A stretch of DNA of 21,817 nt from a virus. This document shows, in pieces, positions 8,072 through 14,103 of this stretch. The notes under the pieces were generated by a model, which saw only the letters and a list, made by a program, of their open reading frames with translations, was not told where the DNA came from and did not search any database. Position numbers and translations under genes: made by a program. Each line of letters starts with the position of its first letter. Position 1 is the stretch's first letter. Location: positions 1-21,817 of the IMG/VR virus record IMGVR_UViG_3300034375_008000; one strand, written 5' to 3'.

Positions 8072-8417
8072 CATTATATAATTCTCCAATTTCAATACAA
8101 ACCTGAATAGCTTGTGTTAACTCTTCTTTACTGCAGTCAGCAAAAGATTTTAAATCATCTCCTACAATAAGACCTGCTTTATCTTTAACTATCAGTTTCA
8201 TTTCATTGAAGCTGTATCCGCTTTCTTTTGCTAGTTCTCTAATACATTTGTGTACTTTGTTTATTTGTGCAGTACTGCCAATAGCATCCACTAATGACAT
8301 AAATACATCAACTTCTTGACCTTCAGAAAGTTTTTGAATAAATAAATCTAAGGCAACTTTAGCTTCTTTAGAGTAAACTAGTTTACCATTCTTAACCTTT
8401 AATTTTCCTGAAAACAT
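8058..8417 (-). CDS. conserved-looking phage protein of unknown function
   Basis: A 119-residue protein. The N-terminal MFSGKLKVKNGKLVY looks like a beta hairpin. The rest is mostly helical, with KVHKCIRELAKESGYSF, EMKLIVKDKAGLI and a C-terminal FADCSKEELTQAIQ block. The general layout (helical IRELA segment, EMK, then a SFADCSKEEL helix) recalls small phage recombination or nuclease-associated proteins of the NinB kind, but the match is too weak to assign. It ends with TAG, overlaps the end of the plus-strand gene 7736-8071, and its start overlaps the end of gene 8392-8643 by 26 bases. Confidence 0.7.
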   Translation of the reverse strand: MFSGKLKVKNGKLVYSKEAKVALDLFIQKLSEGQEVDVFMSLVDAIGSTAQINKVHKCIRELAKESGYSFNEMKLIVKDKAGLIVGDDLKSFADCSKEELTQAIQVCIEIGELYNVNLH

Positions 8418-8643
8418 CTATAAGTTCTTTAACTATTTTAGGATCTAGTATTTCACAGTCTGGATCAGACATGAATACAGTCCATTCACCATCAGCTCCT
8501 ACTTCATCACTTTCAGAACTATATAATACTAGATCTTGAATAAGTTCTAGATTATAATAATAGTAATCATACCCATTCTGACTTTCAGAATCAGGTATTA
8601 TTTCTTTTTTAAAACCTAATGCAAGTAAATCTTTTTCAGTCAT
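8392..8643 (-). CDS. small acidic orphan protein
   Basis: An 83-residue acidic protein (many Asp/Glu and a run of Tyr: NGYDYYYYNLELIQDLVLYS) with no recognised family. It ends with a basic helix-like segment (KELIDVFRKIKG). Both ends overlap neighbours (26 bases downstream, 8 bases upstream), as expected for translationally coupled phage genes. No catalytic, metal-binding or membrane feature is seen. Confidence 0.65.
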   Translation of the reverse strand: MTEKDLLALGFKKEIIPDSESQNGYDYYYYNLELIQDLVLYSSESDEVGADGEWTVFMSDPDCEILDPKIVKELIDVFRKIKG

Positions 8644-9049
8644 TGTTTTCTAATTTTTGTTTTTTACTCCATACTTCTTTGTTGAGAATCTTAGACTCAT
8701 AGTCTTCTCTACATTTAATATAAATACTTTTTTTGATATTAAATTCTCCATGTTCTTTAATTCTTTCTTTTCTGAAAAAATTAATTACTTGAGAAGCTAC
8801 AAACCAATTTTCTTCATCTTTGGATTCTAATAATCTAACAGTATTATTAAAATTATCTTCTGACATATAATTAAGATACTGGAGTAATCTTAATTCTGCA
8901 AGAAGAATAAAAGGTTTGTATGTATTTATTTTACTACCCATTTGATACATATGCCATAACATATGTAAATTTTTACATTCAGGAGCATCTGTTATTTCAT
9001 AATGCTCTTTACAAATCTTTTTTGATAAATTTTTTATTCTTTGTTCCAT
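8636..9049 (-). CDS. orphan helical protein
   Basis: A 137-residue, probably all-helical, basic protein of unknown function. It contains two Cys/His-bearing stretches (KKICKEHYEITDAPECKNLHMLWHMY) that could, but need not, bind metal. The C-terminal half (FFRKERIKEHGEFNIKK and after) is rich in charged residues. It overlaps its downstream neighbour by 8 bases, and the small ORF 9034-9153 overlaps its start by 16 bases. Confidence 0.65.
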   Translation of the reverse strand: MEQRIKNLSKKICKEHYEITDAPECKNLHMLWHMYQMGSKINTYKPFILLAELRLLQYLNYMSEDNFNNTVRLLESKDEENWFVASQVINFFRKERIKEHGEFNIKKSIYIKCREDYESKILNKEVWSKKQKLENND

Positions 9050-9153
9050 GATAAAATCATATTTCTTACTTTTTTACCTAAATCCATATCATTAGGATTT
9101 TCTTTTACAAGTTTTTCAATAGAACGAATATTAGGTTTTTTCTTTTTCTTCAT
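9034..9153 (-). CDS. 39-residue lysine-rich small protein
   Basis: A short ORF that fills the gap between genes 9131-9415 and 8636-9049, overlapping both by 23 and 16 bases. It reads MKKKKKPNIRSIEKLVKENP and continues with NDMDLGKKVRNMILSWNKE before TAA. The basic head and the NDMDLGKKVR helix look like a genuine small phage protein rather than noise. The overlap pattern on both sides is what translational coupling gives. Its function is unknown; the basic head could contact nucleic acid. Confidence 0.6.
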   Translation of the reverse strand: MKKKKKPNIRSIEKLVKENPNDMDLGKKVRNMILSWNKE

Positions 9154-9415
9154 TTAATAAAGTTTTAGTTTCAGCATTCACCTGGTCTTCTGACCAATCA
9201 GCATACTTAATATGCAGTAACTCATGAATAATATCTTCTTCTGTAAGATCTCTATCATGAAATATTACTGCACTTTTATTTTTAAAATCACGATCAATAC
9301 CTATAAAGTAACAGTCTTCTGCTGGACAATCACATAGAACCTGTTCATTGTTTAAAGGTTCTAATTCAACTGTCCAATCAGTTAACTCTAACTTCTTAAG
9401 CCATTTGTCAATCAT
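9131..9415 (-). CDS. small HExxH protein, zincin-like
   Basis: A 94-residue protein with HELLH at 64-68, preceded by EEDII, the form seen in compact zincin domains of phage and mobile-element proteins (SprT/ImmA-like minimal cores). The start KWLKKLELTDWTVEL is typical of such short putative peptidases. Three cysteines (C28, C30, C35) are present but not in a standard zinc finger. No third zinc ligand can be assigned with confidence, so peptidase activity is a guess. An identical 18-base block precedes this gene and gene 9408-9749. Overlaps are 8 bases upstream and 23 downstream. Confidence 0.65.
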   Translation of the reverse strand: MIDKWLKKLELTDWTVELEPLNNEQVLCDCPAEDCYFIGIDRDFKNKSAVIFHDRDLTEEDIIHELLHIKYADWSEDQVNAETKTLLNEEKEKT

Positions 9416-9749
9416 CTTTGTTTTGGTTTAATTTAACAATGTCTATTAACTTATCAAGACAAGCAAGTTCTGCTTCTTCGTAGGTTTGAAACTCAAAAGC
9501 ATTAAATATATGTAGCACACCACCTATATTCATAATAAAACTTTCATGTCCAATCCCATTTATCATGTGACCTAAGCCATATTTCTCTCTAAAAAACCTG
9601 AATACCTGTTGGTAGAGTGGTGCTTTTAATACTTCAACCATTTCTGTATAGAGATTACCTCCTCCATCATAATATCCAAAACAAGGTTCATCAAAACCAA
9701 GTTCTTTGAGTTTAATCGCCAACTCATAAGGTACAAATTCATTTTTCAT
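9408..9749 (-). CDS. conserved Bacteroidota phage/mobile-element protein, unknown function
   Basis: A 113-residue protein with a pattern I recognise from Bacteroidota phages and mobile elements, though without known function. It begins FVPYELAIKLKELGFDEPCF, continues GYYD, then LYQQVFRFFREKYGL, and ends with an EEAELACLDKLI helix. It probably acts in the cytoplasm: it has no signal or membrane segment. Its C-terminus (LNQNKDD) is almost the same as that of the neighbouring gene 9739-9930, because both ends read through the same repeated leader sequence. This family supports a Bacteroidota host. Confidence 0.75.
   Translation of the reverse strand: MKNEFVPYELAIKLKELGFDEPCFGYYDGGGNLYTEMVEVLKAPLYQQVFRFFREKYGLGHMINGIGHESFIMNIGGVLHIFNAFEFQTYEEAELACLDKLIDIVKLNQNKDD
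9413..9430 (-). repeat. 18-base start-region repeat, copy 1
   Basis: Minus-strand TTAAACCAAAACAAAGATG (the last G belongs to the next codon region) spans the start codon of gene 9131-9415. The same 18 bases recur at 9747-9764 over the start of gene 9408-9749, and a shorter version precedes gene 9739-9930. It is A-rich, as expected of a Bacteroidota translation start region, and also encodes the end of the upstream gene. Confidence 0.7.
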
Positions 9750-9930
9750 CTTTGTTTTGGTTTAAATAAGTACCATCTTCTTCACATTCATTACCGTTCT
9801 CATCTTCATAGCCAATAAAATAACAAGTACAATCAGTACCATAATTATGATTTTCATAATCTTCTTTTGTAATGATTAAGTCTTGTACACCTAACCTTAC
9901 ATATACTTCTTTAGCTTTTTCTTTACTCAT
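9739..9930 (-). CDS. small acidic orphan protein
   Basis: A 63-residue acidic protein of unknown function. The central DCTCYFIGYEDENG is flanked by a VRLGVQDLII strand and a Glu/Asp/Asn-rich C-terminus. It overlaps gene 9408-9749 by 11 bases and is preceded by an A/T-rich leader carrying the short form of the TTAAACCAAAA repeat. The CYFIG element is also seen in the HELLH gene two positions downstream (DCYFIGIDRD), which hints that the two small proteins share a beta-strand motif. Confidence 0.6.
   Translation of the reverse strand: MSKEKAKEVYVRLGVQDLIITKEDYENHNYGTDCTCYFIGYEDENGNECEEDGTYLNQNKDEK
9747..9764 (-). repeat. 18-base start-region repeat, copy 2
   Basis: Identical to 9413-9430. It spans the start codon of gene 9408-9749 and encodes the C-terminal residues of gene 9739-9930 in another frame. 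A partial copy (TAAACCAAAA) lies at 9939-9948. Confidence 0.7.
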
Positions 9931-9945
9931 TTTATTTATTTTGGT

Positions 9946-10209
9946 TTAAATATCTATAAATGGTAACCATTTAGTTACTTTGTTAATTACTTTAGTATCA
10001 TTAAATAAATGTGCTACTAAACCTAAACATAAAATGCTTAGTAAGATACATGCAAACAGCATGATAATACCTAATGCTAGGTAAAATATAAATCCTGATA
10101 GAGTATTTGTGGTAATTAAAATATATGCACCACGCCCTAATCCATACAATCCAGCAATATTACATACTGCCCATGTTAAATAACCCATTCCTTTTAATAA
10201 TTTATCCAT
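9946..10209 (-). CDS. small membrane protein with two transmembrane helices
   Basis: An 87-residue protein with two or three hydrophobic segments: about residues 9-32 (LTWAVCNIAGLYGLGRGAYIL) and 38-65 (FIFYLALGIIMLFACILLSILCL). A short polar tail follows. It would sit in the host inner membrane; its role is unknown. I chose the ATG at 10207-10209 over an upstream in-frame TTG at 10236. The ATG gives a natural eight-base overlap (ATGGATAA) with the stop of the small gene 10202-10309. Holin function is conceivable from size and topology, but no lysis genes are near, so I do not claim it. Confidence 0.65.
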   Translation of the reverse strand: MDKLLKGMGYLTWAVCNIAGLYGLGRGAYILITTNTLSGFIFYLALGIIMLFACILLSILCLGLVAHLFNDTKVINKVTKWLPFIDI

Positions 10210-10309
10210 TGTTATCTTCTTTATTTTGTTTTGCAATCAAATATTGTATATAGAGATCTTTATCAAAATGATCCCAGAATTGCATCCAGTCTAAAATGTT
10301 TGTTCCCAT
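10202..10309 (-). CDS. 35-residue small protein
   Basis: A short ORF reading MGTNILDWMQFWDHFDKDLY and then IQYLIAKQNKEDNNG. It is aromatic- and acid-rich, with an amphipathic look, and its stop overlaps the ATG of the membrane protein gene (ATGGATAA). Its leader is A/T-rich (AAAAATAAAATATG). It fills the space between that gene and the tRNA. It could be a real small phage gene or merely a leader peptide coupling translation of the membrane protein. Confidence 0.5.
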   Translation of the reverse strand: MGTNILDWMQFWDHFDKDLYIQYLIAKQNKEDNNG

Positions 10310-10323
10310 ATTTTATTTTTTAG

Positions 10324-10397
10324 TACACCCAAAAGGATTCGAACCTTTGACCTACTGCTTAGAAGGCAGTTGCTCTATCCAGCTGAGCTATGGGTGC
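10324..10397 (-). tRNA. tRNA-Arg (anticodon UCU)
   Basis: A complete 74-base cloverleaf on the minus strand. The acceptor stem GCACCCA pairs with TGGGTGT (G-U at the first pair). The D arm is GCTC...GAGC with the AGCTGGATAG loop. The anticodon stem ACTGC/GCAGT has loop CTTCTAA and anticodon TCT. The T arm contains GGTTCGAATCC and the discriminator is A. The CCA end is not encoded. It reads AGA (and AGG), frequent arginine codons in this AT-rich window, so it may supplement the host pool. Confidence 0.95.
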
Positions 10398-10402
10398 ATT
10401 GG

Positions 10403-11245
10403 TTAAAATATATACCTAATTGTATCTAAATCAAAATACTGTGAATATAATTCCTTAAACTCTTCAAGCAATCTTGTTTTATGCTTAAGAGGGTATCTCA
10501 TCACACCTGATTTGTTTTTAACCTCAGAAGATAATCGCATCAACTCTTGTGCTTCATCAGATGATCTTACCATTTGATTAGCATGATTAGTTAATGCAAT
10601 TACTTCACATTTATTTTCTCCTGCTATTTCTTTTACATTTTGAAATAGCTGACCATAATGATCTTTCCATTTTTTATAGAATACAAGTGGGCTATAGTTT
10701 ATATGTACTTCCCAACCTAAATCTTTTAGTCTATTAATTTCATGTATTCTATCTATGGCTTTCTGCATTTTGGGTTCAAGTATGTCTGCATATGCTTGTG
10801 GCATTAAACTTACTCTTACTCTTGGTTTTTTATTAAAATGATTTACATCTAATTTTAATAAACTAGGATACTTAGTAGCCATAGTACTATTCAATCTAGG
10901 ATGATTATCATATTTTTTTAGATAATCTATCAGTGGTTCTGGTAGATGTTTTTGCATCAATACTAAATCAGTATTACATGCTATATCTACCATTGTATAT
11001 ACAGGATCCTGTTGATCAGGAACCTTTGTAAATCCTTCTTCCCATTTAACAACTGAGTTAAATATATCATCTACATTTTCATTTACAAATACTCTTTTAC
11101 CATTGTATCTAGACATATAACAATAAGTATCTACACAACCACCAAAGCACCCATATATTAAATTAGGTGCTATGCAGTTAGCACTATTATTATTATCCTT
11201 AGTTACTAAAGTTTTAGTTACTTGATGTTTAATTGCCGCACTCAT
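10403..11245 (-). CDS. SPL-like radical SAM protein
   Basis: A 280-residue protein resembling the spore photoproduct lyase branch of radical SAM enzymes, which use a [4Fe-4S] cluster and S-adenosylmethionine. The N-terminal cluster region reads IYGCFGGCVDTYCYMSR, with cysteines 33, 37 and 42. Downstream are RVRVSLMPQ and GWEVHINYSPLVFY, which fit the barrel strands of SPL. SPL repairs UV-induced thymine dimers; other relatives have unknown substrates. The spacing is Cx3Cx4C rather than the textbook Cx3Cx2C, so either this subfamily differs or the cluster is bound unusually. The gene stands between the tRNA and a DNA-metabolism cluster, which fits DNA repair. SPL-like genes occur in crAss-like phages. 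Confidence 0.7.
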   Translation of the reverse strand: MSAAIKHQVTKTLVTKDNNNSANCIAPNLIYGCFGGCVDTYCYMSRYNGKRVFVNENVDDIFNSVVKWEEGFTKVPDQQDPVYTMVDIACNTDLVLMQKHLPEPLIDYLKKYDNHPRLNSTMATKYPSLLKLDVNHFNKKPRVRVSLMPQAYADILEPKMQKAIDRIHEINRLKDLGWEVHINYSPLVFYKKWKDHYGQLFQNVKEIAGENKCEVIALTNHANQMVRSSDEAQELMRLSSEVKNKSGVMRYPLKHKTRLLEEFKELYSQYFDLDTIRYIF

Positions 11246-11253
11246 TGTTTACT

Positions 11254-11487
11254 CTAAAAAGGCAAATCTTCTTTGTTACTTGTTTTGTCCTCTTCAATGG
11301 TAAATTCTTCTGGCTCAATCTCTTTTTTCTGAGCAGAACTAACCTCATTTTTCTTTCTTTCATATTCTTTTAATTCATAAGTTTGTAATTCTTTCATATG
11401 CAGAATATCAGGCCATGTAAGACCTTCTGGTAATTCACCATCATTGGCATTTATAATATTAATGTAAAGTTCCTTTACTCTTCCCAT
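11254..11487 (-). CDS. small protein ending in an SSB-like C-terminal tip (DLPF)
   Basis: A 77-residue protein. The first 45 residues are probably helical (RVKELYINIINAN, then a lysine/glutamate-rich helix ELKEYERKKNEV). The rest is a disordered acidic tail (EEFTIEEDKTSNKEDLPF). Acidic residues followed by a terminal Pro-Phe are the hallmark of the bacterial SSB C-terminal tip, which docks RecO, PriA, exonuclease I and other partners. No OB fold fits in so short a protein, so this may be an SSB-tip mimic or an adaptor that competes for or recruits SSB partners. That is an inference. Its start overlaps the end of the DnaA-IV-like gene by 13 bases. Confidence 0.65.
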   Translation of the reverse strand: MGRVKELYINIINANDGELPEGLTWPDILHMKELQTYELKEYERKKNEVSSAQKKEIEPEEFTIEEDKTSNKEDLPF

Positions 11488-11963
11488 TTTACTTTAATTT
11501 TAGTTTCCTCAATAAACTCCAAAGCTGTTTTAACTAGATGTAGCACAGTTTGATCTATTGATTTATCATGAGCGTGTGCATAATTAACTATTCTAGCTAT
11601 TGTTCTTAAATCATATGTTGTAGTTACTGCTCTTTCTGTTGAATGTGCATGTTTAGCATTTGAAACATCAAAAGGAAATTTATAGTACAGCATTGCTACA
11701 TTCATCTGAAAACTTGGATCTTGTGATTTAGTTAAAGCTATAACTTGCTTTTTAGAATGATTTATTGTACTCCTATCAATTTTATGTTTTGAATTTTCAA
11801 AACATTCTGCAATCATTTCTTCACTGTATCCAAATTTATAGTAAAGAATAGTTATTAAATAATTTCTCTGATCTAAATAAGATCTTTTTCTGGTTTTGTG
11901 CTCTGGAAATATTTCTTTTAATTCTCGAATAACTTCTTCAGCACTATAATTCTTGTCTATCAT
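11475..11963 (-). CDS. DnaA domain IV-like DNA-binding protein
   Basis: A 162-residue protein with a DnaA domain IV-like helix-turn-helix. It has YLDQRNYLITILYYKFGYSEEMIAECF (29-55) followed by DRSTINHSKKQV (63-74), close to the DnaA signature DRSTVxHAxxxV that reads DnaA boxes. There is no AAA+ domain, so it cannot act as an initiator ATPase. It could bind an origin or operators, or compete with host DnaA. The C-terminal half (TIARIVNYAHAHDKSID and on) is helical and unknown. It is expressed from a start only about 10 bases downstream of a strong terminator hairpin. Confidence 0.65.
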   Translation of the reverse strand: MIDKNYSAEEVIRELKEIFPEHKTRKRSYLDQRNYLITILYYKFGYSEEMIAECFENSKHKIDRSTINHSKKQVIALTKSQDPSFQMNVAMLYYKFPFDVSNAKHAHSTERAVTTTYDLRTIARIVNYAHAHDKSIDQTVLHLVKTALEFIEETKIKVKWEE

Positions 11964-11969
11964 AATGTG

Positions 11970-12149
11970 TTAAATAAAAAAAGGCCATAATAACCCTTTA
12001 ATTTCTGCTATTATTGGCCCTATAATTAATGATGTCAGAAAATCGTGGTTCTTTGCATAAAGATACCAAAAATATATCATCATAATTTGGGACACAATAA
12101 AGTATGCTGCAATGATATACATCACTGCATTAAATAATTTATCATCCAT
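11970..12149 (-). CDS. 59-residue membrane protein
   Basis: A small hydrophobic protein with one long or two transmembrane segments: residues 9-31 (VMYIIAAYFIVSQIMMIYFW) and 40-58 (SLIIGPIIAEIKGLLWPFF). Its ending EIKGLLWPFFI resembles small membrane proteins I associate with Bacteroidota phages. The ATG follows an A/T-rich leader after gene 12160-12471. Its last codons and TAA stop lie inside the right arm and U tract of an intrinsic terminator (11973-12019). Translation to the stop would melt the hairpin, so termination may depend on ribosome position. Function unknown. Confidence 0.65.
   Translation of the reverse strand: MDDKLFNAVMYIIAAYFIVSQIMMIYFWYLYAKNHDFLTSLIIGPIIAEIKGLLWPFFI
11973..12019 (-). 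terminator. intrinsic terminator overlapping the end of a gene
   Basis: On the minus strand GGCCAATAATA pairs with TATTATGGCC (10 bp, one bulged A; 11983-11992 with 12009-12019). The loop is 16 bases and is followed by TTTTTTTATTT. This is a convincing rho-independent terminator. It overlaps the last codons of the membrane protein gene 11970-12149 and ends about 10 bases before the ATG of gene 11475-11963. Confidence 0.75.
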
Positions 12150-12159
12150 ATTAAAGTGA

Positions 12160-12471
12160 TTATTCTAAAGTAGATAGATCAGCATCTTCAGCTGTTATAT
12201 TTTTAGAATTTTTAAGTTTTGTTGTAGATTTATACTCATTAAGTACAACAGGTGCATTATCAGGAACTATTAAAAATCTTTCTAATGCATAATATTTATA
12301 AGGAGCTGAAGCTTCTGTAAGTTGTACTTCTTCAAAAGCAACACCTAATGTACCATCTTGTGCAGATAACTCTACAACTTCAGTAATGGTGTAAACAGCT
12401 CCTTCTTCTATCCATTCATATTCAGATATCTGTGCTGGTTTTTTTGAACTATCTATGCAAATCGCTTTCAT
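12160..12471 (-). CDS. conserved Bacteroidota phage protein, unknown function
   Basis: A 103-residue protein of a type common in Bacteroidota phages. MKAICIDSSKKPAQISEYEW leads into a small beta barrel (GAVYTITEVVELS, LGVAFEEVQL, YYALERFLIV) and a disordered, acidic C-terminus. The barrel could be an SH3-like or KOW-like fold, but no function is known. It overlaps the ClpS gene by 23 bases. No catalytic motif is seen. Confidence 0.7.
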   Translation of the reverse strand: MKAICIDSSKKPAQISEYEWIEEGAVYTITEVVELSAQDGTLGVAFEEVQLTEASAPYKYYALERFLIVPDNAPVVLNEYKSTTKLKNSKNITAEDADLSTLE

Positions 12472-12706
12472 ATTGTTCTAATGAAACATTTACTTTGACA
12501 TAATCTAGTGTTTCTAGAATAGAATACATTTTATCAAAAGAGCCTGATGCAATAGTGACCTGACCCTTTTTATGTGCAATAAGAGCACACTGTTCTGCTT
12601 GAATTAACGTGTGACCACATATTTCAACTAAACAGCATATAACAAAATCAAAAGTGAGTTTGTCATCATTATACAGAATGACTTTATGTGTTTTAGATAC
12701 ATCCAT
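12449..12706 (-). CDS. clpS: ClpS-like adaptor protein
   Basis: An 85-residue ClpS-core protein. KVILYNDDKLTFDFVI (8-23) carries the ClpS NDD signature at 13-15. The helix CGHTLIQAEQCALIAHKKGQ (30-49) matches the second conserved block including His45 and Gly48, and the C-terminal VKVNVSLE strand completes the fold. ClpS binds N-degron substrates and delivers them to ClpA- or ClpC-type unfoldases for proteolysis by ClpP. A phage copy could redirect host degradation or spare phage proteins. The N-terminal extension that modulates ClpA is short here (7 residues). It is encoded between the SF2 helicase and a conserved orphan gene. Confidence 0.85.
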   Translation of the reverse strand: MDVSKTHKVILYNDDKLTFDFVICCLVEICGHTLIQAEQCALIAHKKGQVTIASGSFDKMYSILETLDYVKVNVSLEQYESDLHR

Positions 12707-12744
12707 ATTATAATATACTAATTTTTGATGAGATTTCCTGAGCT

Positions 12745-13836
12745 TTAGTCTAGATTTACATTATAACTCTTCCATTCAATTTTATCCTGGTCAAGATTTT
12801 CTAATGCACTTTTAACCCATTTTTCATCTACAGTATTTATATAACATAATACATGTACTATAGCTTTCTCATCTGGATTAAGTCTAAGTAATCTACCTAT
12901 TCTTTGTTGAGCCTTTCTTTCATTACCATATGCATGCATAATAATACCTTGTTTTAATTCTGGTATATTTACACCTTCATTTAATTGCATAACTGAAGAT
13001 AATTTAGTTATAGAACCTTCTTTAAACATTCTTAAATTATCATCAGAATCAGGATTATTACTATGGTAACTATGTGTACATAATCTATCTGCTTGATCCT
13101 GTGTATTAGCAAAGAGTATACATTTTGTATTAATGCTATTAAACAATAGCTTAGCATACTTTTCTTTACTTGGATACTCCATCATTGCTTTCATTCTCAT
13201 TACACGCAACATGGTAGTTTGATTTGGTGCAGCATCAATTCTATTACACCAGTAACTATAATTCTTCTGCTCAGAAGTCTTAAATGATTGTTTGCCTGTA
13301 ACCCAATAGTTATTATTTGTACCTAAATTAATTTTATGTACAATAATATGATAATCATTGAGTATTTTGTTTTCTACAGCACTGTCTGTAACAAATCTGT
13401 AGACAATTGGACAAAAGTCATTAACAAGTTTACCTTTTTCAGAATTCTGATATTTAGGTGGTGTACCTGTTAAACCAAGTATTTTACCTTTAAATTCATC
13501 AAGAAATGCTCTATGAGATTCTAGCAAACTATGACATTCATCCAAATATACAATATCAAAATCTTTTGGATTCTGTTTATTAATACTTAAATATGTTGTG
13601 AACTTAACATTGTTCAACAACTTTTCTTTTTCAAATTTTTGAGCCTCACTTCTCCAAGAATCAAATATTGATATCTTAGGTGCAACTACAAGTATATTAA
13701 GTAAAGGAGAATAATGATTTTCTAAGTGGTTTAAAGCTACAAGTGTTTTACCAACACCTGTAGCTAAAGCCAAACCACATCTTTCTTTACCCTCAGTTGC
13801 TTTTAAAGCTTCACTTTGAACTTTTTGTCTGTCCAT
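12745..13836 (-). CDS. SF2 DEAD/DECH-box helicase (UvsW-like)
   Basis: A 363-residue superfamily 2 helicase. Motif I is ATGVGKT (25-31), motif II DECH (99-102), motif III LTGTPP (122-127), and motif VI QRIGRLLR (311-318). The compact size and absence of extra domains recall phage UvsW/Ssl2-like helicases that process branched DNA, R-loops or stalled forks during recombination-dependent replication. It ends with TAG. Its ATG lies within the end of gene 13811-14101 (26-base overlap), so the two are translated together. Cytoplasmic; no accessory DNA-binding domain is visible. Confidence 0.85.
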   Translation of the reverse strand: MDRQKVQSEALKATEGKERCGLALATGVGKTLVALNHLENHYSPLLNILVVAPKISIFDSWRSEAQKFEKEKLLNNVKFTTYLSINKQNPKDFDIVYLDECHSLLESHRAFLDEFKGKILGLTGTPPKYQNSEKGKLVNDFCPIVYRFVTDSAVENKILNDYHIIVHKINLGTNNNYWVTGKQSFKTSEQKNYSYWCNRIDAAPNQTTMLRVMRMKAMMEYPSKEKYAKLLFNSINTKCILFANTQDQADRLCTHSYHSNNPDSDDNLRMFKEGSITKLSSVMQLNEGVNIPELKQGIIMHAYGNERKAQQRIGRLLRLNPDEKAIVHVLCYINTVDEKWVKSALENLDQDKIEWKSYNVNLD

Positions 13837-14101
13837 ATTCTTCCTCGTATTTATCTTCTAAATATGTGGCAACTCTATACCACATAGCTTTAGCAGTTTC
13901 TTCTGCTAATAATCTAGCGGATACAATTCCTGCATACAAAGCTTCTTTGGGACTTAATCTAGTTCCTATAACTTCTTCAACATAATCATATCTCTTATGA
14001 GTATTAATTAGTTTTTGAGCTAGCTCTAACATGCGTTCTTTAGTTATATCCTCAGTACAACTTTCTGATTTGGGTGTCACATTTTGTGATGGCATCATCA
14101 T
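13811..14101 (-). CDS. orphan helical protein
   Basis: A 96-residue protein, mostly helical, with MLELAQKLINTHKRYDYVEE, SPKEALYAGIVSARLLAEE and KAMWYRVATYLEDKYEEEY as successive helices. No family is recognised. It begins with three methionines, so the exact start is uncertain by up to two codons. It lies between the ParB-like gene (2 bases) and the SF2 helicase (26-base overlap), which suggests a role in the same DNA-processing pathway. Confidence 0.65.
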   Translation of the reverse strand: MMMPSQNVTPKSESCTEDITKERMLELAQKLINTHKRYDYVEEVIGTRLSPKEALYAGIVSARLLAEETAKAMWYRVATYLEDKYEEEYGQTKSSK

Positions 14102-14103
14102 AA

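Noticed and set aside
9413-9764. CRISPR array or tandem repeat array
   Set aside because: Only two full copies of an 18-base start-region repeat are present, more than 300 bases apart with genes between. There are no regularly spaced repeats.
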